Below the pieces are notes generated by a model. The model saw only the letters and a program-made list of their open reading frames with translations. It was not told the DNA's origin and made no database searches. Made by a program: the position numbers and the translations under genes. From positions 1 through 64,000 of the forward strand of contig PANC01000019.1 of NCBI GenBank assembly GCA_002708315.1: 64,000 nucleotides of DNA. Reading direction: 5' to 3'. How positions within the stretch are numbered: the stretch's first letter is position 1; each line of letters starts with the position of its first letter. Shown piece by piece: positions 1 to 10,353 of this stretch. This stretch comes from Lentimicrobiaceae bacterium. Its GTDB lineage: Bacteria; Bacteroidota; Bacteroidia; Bacteroidales; F082.

Positions 1-172
1 CTTAATTAAAAATAAATTGCTTTTCATATAGGCTCACATACATTATGCGTAGCTGAATTAACTTGGAGGTTTAATAAGTATTGTTTGCTTAATTATGTAT
101 TTAAATAAACAATTCTCAAAGATAATTTATTTATATGTATTAATGGATTTATTTTTTAACCCATTTAGATTA

Positions 173-514
173 TTATTTTTCTTTTTTCAATAAGTATCTA
201 ATAACATTTTCGCTATTTGTTCCATAACCATAGCTATTTACAAATACCCATCCGTTTTTATACATAAGGTTTAATATTGAAATAATATTATTGGAACGTG
301 CAATGGTACCACTCTTATCACGTATTTCTTCAGTTTTAGGATTCAATTGACCATAGTCTATATGAACTTTTATTTTAAAATTTTTGGTATTACCTATAAT
401 TTCAACAAACTCTAAGTCTTGCTTTTTATTGATATTAACATCGCCCACGTATATTTGAGATAATCCTGAAAGTGAAAAAGCTAATAAGGTTATTAGAAGA
501 TATACATATTTCAT
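173..514 (-). CDS. Small secreted hypothetical protein (113 aa)
   Basis: ORF with N-terminal signal peptide (MKYVYLLITLLAFSLSGLSQ); no recognised catalytic domain. Confidence 0.6.
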   Translation of the reverse strand: MKYVYLLITLLAFSLSGLSQIYVGDVNINKKQDLEFVEIIGNTKNFKIKVHIDYGQLNPKTEEIRDKSGTIARSNNIISILNLMYKNGWVFVNSYGYGTNSENVIRYLLKKEK

Positions 515-638
515 AATTCACATAATTTATGGTTTATAGTTATCATTAGTAATATTCTCCATGAAGATAAGTCATTATCTTAAACTATCAAGGAAACAAT
601 ATCGTTAATGAATGATTTGCTATCTATTATAAATAATC

Positions 639-2915
639 CTAGAATTCATCTTCGTGACTTTGGTCAAGAGAACTATTCTGTCTTTCACGATCATATTTTT
701 CACAGTCAAATTCAATCATTACATCCCTCAATGGTGTATCAAATTCTCCCTGACTAACACCAAGAGATGGATCTGAGTACACTTTTTTCATATAAATTGC
801 CCATATGGGTAGAGCCATATTAGCACCTTGACCTAGACCTATTGTTCTAAAATGAACACTTCGGTCTTCAGCTCCAACCCATACTCCGGTTGTAAGGTCT
901 GGGGTAATTCCCATAAACCATCCATCAGATTGGTTTTGAGTTGTTCCGGTTTTTCCTGCGATAGGATTATTAAACCCGTATCTATATCTCAATCTTATTC
1001 CTGTCCCACTTTCTACAACACCCTCCATGAGTTTAAGCATTTTATATGCTGTAACTTCATTCATTGCCTCTGTTTTATCAGGAACAAATCTTTCCAAAAG
1101 GTTACCATTCTTATCTTCAATTTTTGTAATGAAGGTTGGCACCACATAAACTCCTTTATTTGCAAAAGTGTTCATCGCACCTACCATTTCATATAATGAT
1201 AAATCTGGCGTACCTAAGGCAATTGAAGGAACAGCAGGTATATCAGACTGCACTCCCATTTTTCTTGCCATTTGTCGCACTGATTGAGGCGAAAACCTTC
1301 CAATTAGATACGCACTAATCCAGTTATTGGAATTAGCAAGAGCCCATTTTAAAGTAACCTCCTCTCCAACTCTATCATTTCCAGAATTTCTAGGTGACCA
1401 AAAAGTTCCATCAAAAAGCTCAACGCTATACTGTATATTAGATACCTTGTAGCATGGGGAATATTCTCCCTCTTGCATCGCCAAGGTATAAAGAAATGGT
1501 TTAAATGTTGACCCAACCTGACGTTTTCCTTGAACCACATGATCAAATTTGAAATATTGATAATCAATTCCACCCACCATGGCACGAACATAACCTGTTT
1601 TTGATTCCATTGATAGCAATCCCGCTTGCAGTATGTGTTTATAATATATTATAGAATCAATGGGAGACATTATAGTATCAATTGATCCTTCCCAGCTAAA
1701 TACCCTCATCTTTACAGGCATAATAAAACTGGCACGAATCGAATCTTCTGAAACATCTAAATTTTTTAACTTTCTATATCTCTCACTTCGTCTTATGGAC
1801 TGTTCAATTATTCGTTCAACAGATTCTTCTATCTCCTCCTCTTCAAAGTCAAATGGTGCATTTGTATACCCTTCCCAATGCCTGTAAAATGCAGGCTGTA
1901 AGTCTAGTTGCAAATGTTCTCTAACAGCTTCTTCTGCATACCTTTGCATCCTTGAATCAATTGTAGTATATATTTTTAATCCATCTTTGTATAAGTTATA
2001 GGGAGTGCCATCTGGTTTATAGTGATTTTTACACCATTCTTTTAATTCTCCTCTAAGATACTCTCGTAAATAAGTTGCCAACCCTTGATTATGATCTCTT
2101 AGGGTATATTTGGAAACTCCAAGTGGCAATTGACTAACAGAATCATAAACTTCTGATGTTATATAACCATACTTTTGCATTTGCCTTAAAACTAGATTTC
2201 GGCGACTAATCGAATTTTCAGGGTTTGAAATCGGACTGTACCTTGTTGGAGCATTAACAACACCAGCCATGAGAGCTGCCTGCTGAAGGTTAAGTGAATC
2301 TGGAGTGCAATCAAAAAAAGCTGTTGTTGCTGACTTAATACCGTAAGTGTTATGTCCATAGGTAACAGTATTAAGGTACATTGCTATTATCTCTTCTTTT
2401 GAATAATACCTTTCAAGCTTTAAGGCAGTTATCCATTCCTTAAATTTTCTGAGCACGAGCTGAGGTTTAGATAATCGCTGACCACGTGGAAAAAGATTTT
2501 TTGCCAATTGCTGAGTTAAGGTACTACCTCCACCTTTACTATTACCAGTGGCAACACCATAAAATACTCTCAAAAGAGCCTTCTCATCAATACCTGAGTG
2601 CTCTTCAAACCTTATATCTTCAATAGCTAAAACGGCATTAATTAAATTCGGAGATATTTCTCTGTAACTTATATTAGATCTATTTTCAATAAAATATGTT
2701 CCCAATAAGTGTCCATCTGAAGAATGTACTTCTGAAGCCAAATTACTCTTGGGGTTTTCAAGCTCCTCAAAGGTTGGCATTTTGCCATACCATTCACGAG
2801 CTATACCATAAAACAATAAGAACACTAACATCAGCAATGCTGCCCACAAAAACCAAAGTTTAAATATGTAGTTAAATATTTTCTTTTGGGGCACAGATGG
2901 TTCGTTGCTCTTCAT
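639..2915 (-). CDS. Penicillin-binding protein 1A (transglycosylase/transpeptidase)
   Basis: N-terminal TM; GT51 motifs (AIEDIRFEEHSGID, GGSTLTQQLAKN); transpeptidase KTGTTQNQSDGWFMG and QVGSTFKPF. Confidence 0.95.
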   Translation of the reverse strand: MKSNEPSVPQKKIFNYIFKLWFLWAALLMLVFLLFYGIAREWYGKMPTFEELENPKSNLASEVHSSDGHLLGTYFIENRSNISYREISPNLINAVLAIEDIRFEEHSGIDEKALLRVFYGVATGNSKGGGSTLTQQLAKNLFPRGQRLSKPQLVLRKFKEWITALKLERYYSKEEIIAMYLNTVTYGHNTYGIKSATTAFFDCTPDSLNLQQAALMAGVVNAPTRYSPISNPENSISRRNLVLRQMQKYGYITSEVYDSVSQLPLGVSKYTLRDHNQGLATYLREYLRGELKEWCKNHYKPDGTPYNLYKDGLKIYTTIDSRMQRYAEEAVREHLQLDLQPAFYRHWEGYTNAPFDFEEEEIEESVERIIEQSIRRSERYRKLKNLDVSEDSIRASFIMPVKMRVFSWEGSIDTIMSPIDSIIYYKHILQAGLLSMESKTGYVRAMVGGIDYQYFKFDHVVQGKRQVGSTFKPFLYTLAMQEGEYSPCYKVSNIQYSVELFDGTFWSPRNSGNDRVGEEVTLKWALANSNNWISAYLIGRFSPQSVRQMARKMGVQSDIPAVPSIALGTPDLSLYEMVGAMNTFANKGVYVVPTFITKIEDKNGNLLERFVPDKTEAMNEVTAYKMLKLMEGVVESGTGIRLRYRYGFNNPIAGKTGTTQNQSDGWFMGITPDLTTGVWVGAEDRSVHFRTIGLGQGANMALPIWAIYMKKVYSDPSLGVSQGEFDTPLRDVMIEFDCEKYDRERQNSSLDQSHEDEF

Positions 2916-2933
2916 TTTGTAACCGTATATTTT

Positions 2934-3422
2934 TTAATTTGATGACTCATAAACAGATATCCCTAGGCTATTTATACCCTCAAGTGTATCAGTGCGCATT
3001 GCCTGCTGAAGAAGCAATCTGTATTCTCCACTTATTGGGAATCTCATGTTTTTATTAAGTAGGATGTTGTTTTCTTTGATACTACTCCATCCTGTGCCCA
3101 GCCATTTACCCTCAGGATTGGCAAGCATAAATTCCAATGTATCTCGTGTAAAATTACCATTGGGGAATTCTGTTATCAAAAAAACATAAAGGTTACTATA
3201 ACGATAATTAATTGTGTTTCTTATGGATATTTGAAAGTCGTAATTTTGCAAGGAGTCTTGCACATCAACTTTAAACTCTACAGCATTATTTTTATGCCAA
3301 CCCTCAGAAGGTATGTCAATGCTTTGATTTATTATGGTATTTTTTTGACAAGAAATAATAGTAATGCCTACTAGCAAAATTAATATTAGTTTTTTAATCA
3401 TCTTTTTTTGATTATTCATCAA
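2934..3422 (-). CDS. gldH: Gliding motility lipoprotein GldH
   Basis: Lipobox (ITIISC), GldH-like sequence, typical neighbourhood between PSP1 protein and PBP1A. Confidence 0.8.
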   Translation of the reverse strand: MMNNQKKMIKKLILILLVGITIISCQKNTIINQSIDIPSEGWHKNNAVEFKVDVQDSLQNYDFQISIRNTINYRYSNLYVFLITEFPNGNFTRDTLEFMLANPEGKWLGTGWSSIKENNILLNKNMRFPISGEYRLLLQQAMRTDTLEGINSLGISVYESSN

Positions 3423-3463
3423 TGATAAGGTTTCAGAAATTTTACCCAGAATTACTACCTCTC

Positions 3464-4573
3464 CTAAACATATCCAGATAAATCATCAGATGTTGAATCA
3501 TTAACGACCTCAACCTGAGTATTTTTATCGGCAAATTTCTCAAGTTCAACAGGTAACTTACCACTATTATTTTGTTCAATAATATACTTAACCTTATCTA
3601 TGGGTAACGACATCATATTTTGCGAATCACCTTCATAAGCATACCACATAGTTTTCTTAAGAACTTCATTCTTTATGAAATATGCCTTACCTTTTTTTGT
3701 TCTTAGGGGAATTGAACTATCAGGAAAGTCTTTCATTGTATCAACATAGTCATCAACCTCATAATTCAAACAACACTTGAGTTTACCACACAATCCTGCT
3801 AATTTCTGAGGGTTTGAGGATAGCTGTTGGGCCCTTGCAGATGTGGTTGAAACACTACTAAAACTGCTCATGTATGATGAACAACAAGTTTCACGTCCAC
3901 ATGAACCAATGCCACCAACCTTAGCAGCCTCTTGTCTGGCACCTATCTGTTTCATCTCAATCCTAACTCGAAAAGAATCTGCTAGCTTTCGAATTAATTC
4001 CCTGAAATCAACTCTATCATCAGCTGTGTAATAAAAAATAGCTTTGGTTTTATCACCCTGATACTCCACATCATTAATCTTCATATCCAAATGAAGATCC
4101 GAAGCTATTGTTCGTGACTTTAGCATTATTTTATCTTCCATGGAAATTACCTCAAACCATTTCTCAATGTCTGTGGATCGCGCGTGTCTAAAAACCTTTT
4201 TTAGATCTTTTGTATTAATATCAACATTTTTGCGCTTCATCTGAGCTTCAACAAGCTGACCAGCTAAAGTGACAATACCTATATCATGACCCGGTGATGC
4301 ATCAACTGCAACTACTTCCCCTTTTTTAAGGGCAATATCTGGTGAATGAGTATAAAAATCTTTTCTTCCATTTTTAAACCTAACTTCAACTACATAAATA
4401 TTACTTCCACTATTTCCATCAGTATAATTTGACAACCAATCAGTAGAGCTCAATTTACAACAGCTTGACTGGTTTATCGATAAATCATCAGGACTAGTTC
4501 CTTTCATGGCACAACATCCTCTGGAGTTCATTATACTATTCTGTATTATGGTAGGATCTATTATTTCTTCCAT
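3464..4573 (-). CDS. PSP1 domain protein (RicT/YaaT-like)
   Basis: Conserved PSP1 core (IFYYTADDRVDFRELIRKLA..RIEMKQIGARQEAAKVGGIGSCGRETCCSS..KLAGLCGKLKCCLNYE). Confidence 0.92.
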   Translation of the reverse strand: MEEIIDPTIIQNSIMNSRGCCAMKGTSPDDLSINQSSCCKLSSTDWLSNYTDGNSGSNIYVVEVRFKNGRKDFYTHSPDIALKKGEVVAVDASPGHDIGIVTLAGQLVEAQMKRKNVDINTKDLKKVFRHARSTDIEKWFEVISMEDKIMLKSRTIASDLHLDMKINDVEYQGDKTKAIFYYTADDRVDFRELIRKLADSFRVRIEMKQIGARQEAAKVGGIGSCGRETCCSSYMSSFSSVSTTSARAQQLSSNPQKLAGLCGKLKCCLNYEVDDYVDTMKDFPDSSIPLRTKKGKAYFIKNEVLKKTMWYAYEGDSQNMMSLPIDKVKYIIEQNNSGKLPVELEKFADKNTQVEVVNDSTSDDLSGYV

Positions 4574-4670
4574 TTTGCTTACACCCCTTTCTTCTTAATC
4601 AGTATACAAAGGTAATTATATTAACAAAATACCCGATAATTTACAAAATCATAATTAATATCGCCATTAT

Positions 4671-5300
4671 TTAAAATTCAAATACTGATCTTAATATCAA
4701 GAAAACACCGAATATCGATATGGCAATTCCAGCTATTTTATTTACTAGTATGAGAAATTTATTAGTAACTATTTCCTTGAACTTGCTAGCAGCAAAAGTC
4801 TTTATAATATCCGTAACCAGTACAACTGATAATGTGCCTGAAAAAAATAAGATTAGCTTTGTGTTATCAGCATTATATTGGGCTGTAACGCCCACTATAA
4901 TACTTATCCAAAATATCCATACAAATGGATTTACTGCATTCAGTAAGAACCCTTTGCCAATATATATCAATGGATGTGGTAACTTAGGATTTTCATTATT
5001 TTCAACACTATTCAAAGATGCTTTTTTAATATAAGTAACCACCCCAAAAACTATTAATATAGCTCCACCAATAATACCTATAGTTTTAAAATTTTCAACA
5101 TTACTCATAATGGTAGAAGTACCAAATAATGACAACCCAACAACTACTAAGTCATTTAGAAATATCCCAAAAGCAAGAAGCACACCAGAAAGCAGTCCTC
5201 TGTACAAACCTGTTTGTATTAGCGCAAAAAATGCAGGACCAAAACCAAACAAAAATGCAAGAGAAAATCCAAGAATAGTACCCTCCATAAAAACTCCCAT
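4671..5300 (-). CDS. LysE family translocator
   Basis: LysE/RhtB-type membrane protein (FGFGPAFFALIQTGLYRG; NPFVWIFW). Confidence 0.8.
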   Translation of the reverse strand: MGVFMEGTILGFSLAFLFGFGPAFFALIQTGLYRGLLSGVLLAFGIFLNDLVVVGLSLFGTSTIMSNVENFKTIGIIGGAILIVFGVVTYIKKASLNSVENNENPKLPHPLIYIGKGFLLNAVNPFVWIFWISIIVGVTAQYNADNTKLILFFSGTLSVVLVTDIIKTFAASKFKEIVTNKFLILVNKIAGIAISIFGVFLILRSVFEF

Positions 5301-5318
5301 AATACGGCAATTTTATTA

Positions 5319-6869
5319 TCAGCTTATTAAACTATGCTTCTTTAGATAGGATTGCCATTCTTCAATCCTAGAATTCTTTAAAACTCGGGGAAACTTATTT
5401 GCACTTCCTTCCTTGCCAGTTTCTTTCATATAGTTATAAAATGACTGAGAAGGCAAAACAGTTACACATACATCTTTTATTGCTTCCATCCTTTCTACAC
5501 GATAATCATCATTTAAATTCTTAAGATGGTTATCAATTATTTTGGCTGCTTTATCACCATCAAGCAAATCATCAGTTCCAATATACCATTGATGTGCAAA
5601 CAATGAGCCGTGGCTTACACCAGCAACTGTAAACTCTTTTATCTCTATGTCAAGTTCTTCTTGAAGTAATTCCATTGCACGATTCATATTTTCTTGTGAA
5701 AGATGTTCACCGCAAATACTAATAAAATGCTTTGTTCGTCCAGTTATTATAATTTCACTCTTTTGCTTATCAACAAACTTTATTGTATCTCCAAGCAGGT
5801 ATCTCCATGCTCCAGCATTAGTAGACATTAGCAATGCATAGTCAATTCCCTCTTCTACTTCTCCTATGGTTATGGCTTTAGAATTATCAAGTAAATTGCC
5901 TTCATCGTCAAAATTTTCATTATTGAATGGTACAAATTCATAATAGATACCATTATCAAGAACCATTTCCATTCCCTTAATATCCTTTCCATTTTGGAAT
6001 GCGACATATCCCTCCGATGCCAAATAAGATTCACTATACATCATTGGCTTTGAGAAAAGTTTTTCAAAACTCTTCAAATATGGCTTAAATGAGACTCCGC
6101 TATGAACATAAACCGATAAATTTGGCCACATGTCATGAATGGTATCTAAATTGTATTCTTCAATAATCTTTTCTATTAGAATTTGAACCCATGCAGGGAC
6201 TCCCACAATAATTCCAATATCCCAATTTGGTGCCTTGCGAACCATCTCATTCAACTTAGTTGCCCAATCATGAGTTTTTGATATTCGTCTTCCAGGCCTA
6301 TAAAAATGTTGAAACCAAAAAGGGATATTACCAGCAGTAATACCTGAGAGATCTCCTTCATAGTATGTACCATTATATTGAAGATGTGTGCTACCTCCAA
6401 TCATAAGGATACCTTTTTCATAAAAATCTAAGGGAAAATCAAATTTAGTTGTAGAAATGAGTTGGCGTAAAGTAACCTGCTTAATCCCCTTTAACATGTC
6501 ATTGGTAATGGGAATATATTTACTTGACGCCTCTGAAGTTCCTGAGCTTAAAGCAAAGTATCTTACCTTTCCAGGCCATGCAACATAAGACTCTCCATTT
6601 AATGCCCTATACCACCACCTTTTATACATTGATTGGTAGTCATGCATTGGCACTGACTCTGCAAACTCTTCAGTAATATTCTTGGATTGGAGCAATTTTG
6701 AAAATCCGTAATGCTCTCCTATTGCTGTAAACTGTGACTTCCTGATTAGCTTGGTAAGTTGACGTTTTTGGGCAGTAACGGGATTTTGTTTCCTCCTCTG
6801 CTTTTCAACCGGCAAATTCCGTAACTCAAATGCTTTTTTTATTATACTTCCCAATATCGGCATATTCAC
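5319..6869 (-). CDS. GH3 auxin-responsive-promoter family adenylating enzyme
   Basis: Length and motifs of the bacterial GH3 family (FALSSGTSEASSKYIPIT; YSESYLASEGYVAFQ; GRTKHFISICGEHLS). Confidence 0.88.
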   Translation of the reverse strand: MNMPILGSIIKKAFELRNLPVEKQRRKQNPVTAQKRQLTKLIRKSQFTAIGEHYGFSKLLQSKNITEEFAESVPMHDYQSMYKRWWYRALNGESYVAWPGKVRYFALSSGTSEASSKYIPITNDMLKGIKQVTLRQLISTTKFDFPLDFYEKGILMIGGSTHLQYNGTYYEGDLSGITAGNIPFWFQHFYRPGRRISKTHDWATKLNEMVRKAPNWDIGIIVGVPAWVQILIEKIIEEYNLDTIHDMWPNLSVYVHSGVSFKPYLKSFEKLFSKPMMYSESYLASEGYVAFQNGKDIKGMEMVLDNGIYYEFVPFNNENFDDEGNLLDNSKAITIGEVEEGIDYALLMSTNAGAWRYLLGDTIKFVDKQKSEIIITGRTKHFISICGEHLSQENMNRAMELLQEELDIEIKEFTVAGVSHGSLFAHQWYIGTDDLLDGDKAAKIIDNHLKNLNDDYRVERMEAIKDVCVTVLPSQSFYNYMKETGKEGSANKFPRVLKNSRIEEWQSYLKKHSLIS

Positions 6870-6904
6870 AAGTTTAAGAAGTAGGCAAATTTATTAAAAT
6901 TTAG

Positions 6905-7225
6905 CTATAAAAGGCCTAACTCCAGTTTAGCCTCCTCAGTAATCATATCTTGATCCCACGGAGGTTCAAAAGTAATTTCTACATCAGATTCTGCTACACC
7001 ATTCAGATAACTAACCTCCTCCTTTACCTGAGCTGGCATTGATTCAGCAACAGGACAATTGGGAGAAGTCAATGTCATTAGAACTTTGACGTGACCTGTT
7101 TCAGAAATATTTATTTCGTAAATCAGCCCTAAGTCATATATGTTTACAGGGATTTCAGGGTCAAATATATTTTTTAGAACTCCTATTATTCTCTCTTCAA
7201 GTTCTCGTATTTCTTCTTTTGTCAT
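6905..7225 (-). CDS. DUF59/MIP18 family Fe-S assembly factor (SufT-like)
   Basis: DPEIPVNIYDLGLIYEI and TLTSPNCPVAESMP motifs; adjacent to sufE. Confidence 0.9.
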   Translation of the reverse strand: MTKEEIRELEERIIGVLKNIFDPEIPVNIYDLGLIYEINISETGHVKVLMTLTSPNCPVAESMPAQVKEEVSYLNGVAESDVEITFEPPWDQDMITEEAKLELGLL

Positions 7226-7254
7226 AATAAAAAAACTTTGGTGACTTTCAATAA

Positions 7255-7680
7255 TTATTTTTCTGCCCTCAAATACAGGGCTTTTGCATACAATTTCATT
7301 TGTTTTACCATTGAAACTAATCCGTTTGCTCTTGTTGGCGAAAGATGAGTACTCAACCCTATGTCATCAATAAAGGTAAAATCAGAGCTATATATTTCAG
7401 AAGGATTTGCATCTGACATAACCCTAATTAGTAGTGATATTATTCCCTTGGTAATAACAGCATCACTATCAGCAGTATATACAACATTATCATTCACATA
7501 ATCCGCATGTAACCAAACTCTAGACTGACATCCCGAAATTAAATGAGATTCATCTTTATACTTCTCATCAATTATTGGAAGTTCCTTTCCCAATTCAATC
7601 AGATGAGCATATTTGTCCATCCAATCATCAAAAATTGCAAATTCTTCAACAATGGCCTCAGATTTTTCTTTTATTGTCAT
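7255..7680 (-). CDS. sufE: SufE family cysteine desulfuration protein
   Basis: GCQSRVWL motif with sulfur-acceptor Cys; ends SPTRANGLVSMVKQM; in suf operon. Confidence 0.92.
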   Translation of the reverse strand: MTIKEKSEAIVEEFAIFDDWMDKYAHLIELGKELPIIDEKYKDESHLISGCQSRVWLHADYVNDNVVYTADSDAVITKGIISLLIRVMSDANPSEIYSSDFTFIDDIGLSTHLSPTRANGLVSMVKQMKLYAKALYLRAEK

Positions 7681-7689
7681 TTATTACTT

Positions 7690-8907
7690 TTATGTTAACA
7701 TATCAATTGCCTTCATCAATGCATCAGCAAATAAATCTATTTCTTCTTTGGTATTGTATAATGCCATAGAAACCCTTAATGTACCTGGCAATTCCAGAGC
7801 CTCCATGAGGGGTTGTGCACAATGATTACCAGTTCTTATTGCTATGCCCATTTGATCAAGCAAAATGCCTATGTCATAAGGATGCAGCCCCTCAATATTC
7901 AATGAAATAACAGGTATTTTTGATTTTGCATTACCAATTATCATGACACCTTTTATATTTTCAAATTTTTTTGTGGCATACTGAAGTAAATCATCCTCAT
8001 ATTTAAAAATATTATCCAAACCAATATCTTGTATATACCTCAATGATCTTTCCAATCCAAGTGCTCCAGCCACATTGGGTGTTCCCGCCTCAAATTTATA
8101 AGGTAATTCATTAAAAGTTGTAGATTTAAAATTTACTGAACTTATCATCTCTCCACCATACTGATATGGACTTAGCCTGTTTAGCCATTCTTCTTTTCCA
8201 TACAAAACTCCTATTCCCATGGGACCATAAGCCTTATGCCCAGAAAAGCAATAAAAATCACAATCTATTTCTGAAACATCAACATTAGCATGTGCAATTG
8301 CCTGGGCGCCATCCACAAATACAGGAACCCCATTATTGTGAGCAATCTCAGAAATTTTTTTCACTGGGTTTATTGTACCTAATACATTTGAGATATGAGT
8401 TATAGATATTAATTTTGTTTTGGAGTTAATCATAGCTAACAGTTCAGAAAGATCAATTGTTCCATCCTTCAAAACAGACAAAAATCTTAATGTTGCCTTA
8501 TTCTTTTTGCATAGTTGTTGCCACGGCACAAAATTTGAATGATGCTCCATAACTGTTATGATAATCTCATCTCCCTCAGTTATAATATCACTAAATCCAG
8601 ATGCCACTAAATTAACAGATTCTGTTGTGCCTTTGGTAAATATTATTTCTCTATAGCTGGCAGCATTAATAAAGTTAGCAATAAATTTTCGTGAATTTTC
8701 GAACAAATCAGTAGCAATATGACTGAGGTTATATGAAGCACGATGAACATTACTATTTTCAGTCATATAATAGTTTGATATCCTATCAATTACCTGCATT
8801 GGTTTGTGAGTAGTGGCACCATTATCCAAATAAACTAATTGTTTACCGTTTACCTTAGTGGATAAAACTGGAAAATCATTTCTTATACTATTTATTTTAA
8901 ACCCCAT
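7690..8907 (-). CDS. sufS: SufS cysteine desulfurase
   Basis: PLP-site SGHKAYGPMGIGVLYG; TGNHCAQPLM active-site Cys. Confidence 0.96.
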   Translation of the reverse strand: MGFKINSIRNDFPVLSTKVNGKQLVYLDNGATTHKPMQVIDRISNYYMTENSNVHRASYNLSHIATDLFENSRKFIANFINAASYREIIFTKGTTESVNLVASGFSDIITEGDEIIITVMEHHSNFVPWQQLCKKNKATLRFLSVLKDGTIDLSELLAMINSKTKLISITHISNVLGTINPVKKISEIAHNNGVPVFVDGAQAIAHANVDVSEIDCDFYCFSGHKAYGPMGIGVLYGKEEWLNRLSPYQYGGEMISSVNFKSTTFNELPYKFEAGTPNVAGALGLERSLRYIQDIGLDNIFKYEDDLLQYATKKFENIKGVMIIGNAKSKIPVISLNIEGLHPYDIGILLDQMGIAIRTGNHCAQPLMEALELPGTLRVSMALYNTKEEIDLFADALMKAIDMLT

Positions 8908-8910
8908 TAC

Positions 8911-10329
8911 TTAAATTTTGCTCATGTCAAGAACAAATTCAACTGGCATTTCTGGCTTAGAGCAATGCAAGACGCACTTATCGCATATATATAAATCTCC
9001 CCTTAATCGTTTTTTTACCATATCATCTATACTAATACGCAATGGCAATATATCAATTTTACTAGTTACTTCTGTAATAAAGGCGTATATGAGGAGTAGT
9101 TTAGCATCTTTTTCAGGAATTCCTCTTTGCATCAAATAAAATAATGCTTCACTATCAATCTGACCAACTGTAGCACCGTGACTACATTTTACATCATCCG
9201 CATAAATCTCAAGGAAAGGCATAGTATCAATTGTAGCGTCTGGCGTCATGAGTATATTTGCATTTTTTTGAAATGCAGCAGTTTTTTGTGAATCTCTGGC
9301 AACATATATATATCCATTGAATACAGCTGATGCTTTATCATCTAAGACTCCCTTGAACAACTCACTACTGGTACAATTTGGAGCTGAGTGCATTACCTTT
9401 ACCTGGTTATCAACATGTTGCTCATTATCCATGAGATACATGGCGCTAATATCAGCATTTGCAAATTCGCCCATTAAATCTATGTGAAATTCGTTCCTAA
9501 GTTTTCCGCCATTGAAAGATAACAAAATTACATTCAGGTTGCTATTTGATTTCTGCTGGAATGTGGTTGAATTAATTAAGGATGTTTGATTATTTATATT
9601 TTGAAGTTTATACAAACTTAAACTAGCATTTTCACCAATAAATATTTCCGTATTTGTATTCAAGAAACCTGTGTGCTGGTTTATTGAATCATCACAATGC
9701 AAAAAGGATAATTTACTATTCTTCCCAAGAATTATAAGGTTACGAGTGTTAACCATTATATTACTTTCTAGATTAACCATTTTCACAAGCTGGATAGTTC
9801 TTTCAGACTGAACATTATCTGGGACATAAAGAAATAAGCCATCTGTATACAAGGCTGAGTTTATAGCTTTTAAACCATGGTCATTATTCTGTGCTATTTC
9901 GTCATAGTACTCATCAAATAATTCAGGATATTCCTCCTGAGCTTTGATCATACTCCCTATAATTATGCCATCATCAAGTACCTCAAGCCTTTTGTTATCT
10001 GGAGAATAATACCATCCATTTAACAAAGCATAAACATCAGTATTGAAACCATGGATGGTACAATTAAATATTTCATTAATTTCCTTATCAAAATCAGGTT
10101 TAGTAGCACCTATGGTATAGTCCGTATTGTAATTTTTACTAAGGTTAGTGCTTCTCCACTGCTCTAGCTTAGTTGTTGGTAATCCAATATTATTAAACCT
10201 CTCCAAGCCTGTTTCACGTGACTTATTAACCTTTTGGTGAGAGGACTTGAATACTCCTTCTGGGTTTTCTCTATACCTATCAACCAGAGATGCCTCAAGT
10301 GGAAATTTTTTATTATCAGTTAACTTCAT
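8911..10329 (-). CDS. sufD: SufD, Fe-S cluster assembly scaffold subunit
   Basis: SufBD domain (CSHGATVGQIDSEALFYLMQRGI); between sufC and sufS. Confidence 0.94.
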   Translation of the reverse strand: MKLTDNKKFPLEASLVDRYRENPEGVFKSSHQKVNKSRETGLERFNNIGLPTTKLEQWRSTNLSKNYNTDYTIGATKPDFDKEINEIFNCTIHGFNTDVYALLNGWYYSPDNKRLEVLDDGIIIGSMIKAQEEYPELFDEYYDEIAQNNDHGLKAINSALYTDGLFLYVPDNVQSERTIQLVKMVNLESNIMVNTRNLIILGKNSKLSFLHCDDSINQHTGFLNTNTEIFIGENASLSLYKLQNINNQTSLINSTTFQQKSNSNLNVILLSFNGGKLRNEFHIDLMGEFANADISAMYLMDNEQHVDNQVKVMHSAPNCTSSELFKGVLDDKASAVFNGYIYVARDSQKTAAFQKNANILMTPDATIDTMPFLEIYADDVKCSHGATVGQIDSEALFYLMQRGIPEKDAKLLLIYAFITEVTSKIDILPLRISIDDMVKKRLRGDLYICDKCVLHCSKPEMPVEFVLDMSKI

Positions 10330-10353
10330 AATTCAATAGCTTTTGGAATCAAT

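Noticed and set aside
852-1318. + strand ORFs (852..1196, 1136..1318) inside the PBP1A gene
   Set aside because: Antisense to a strongly supported CDS; Cys/His-rich low-complexity translations typical of spurious frames.
5319-6869. GH3 protein as evidence of plant-hormone metabolism
   Set aside because: GH3-like proteins are common in Bacteroidota; nothing in the neighbourhood supports auxin or jasmonate conjugation.
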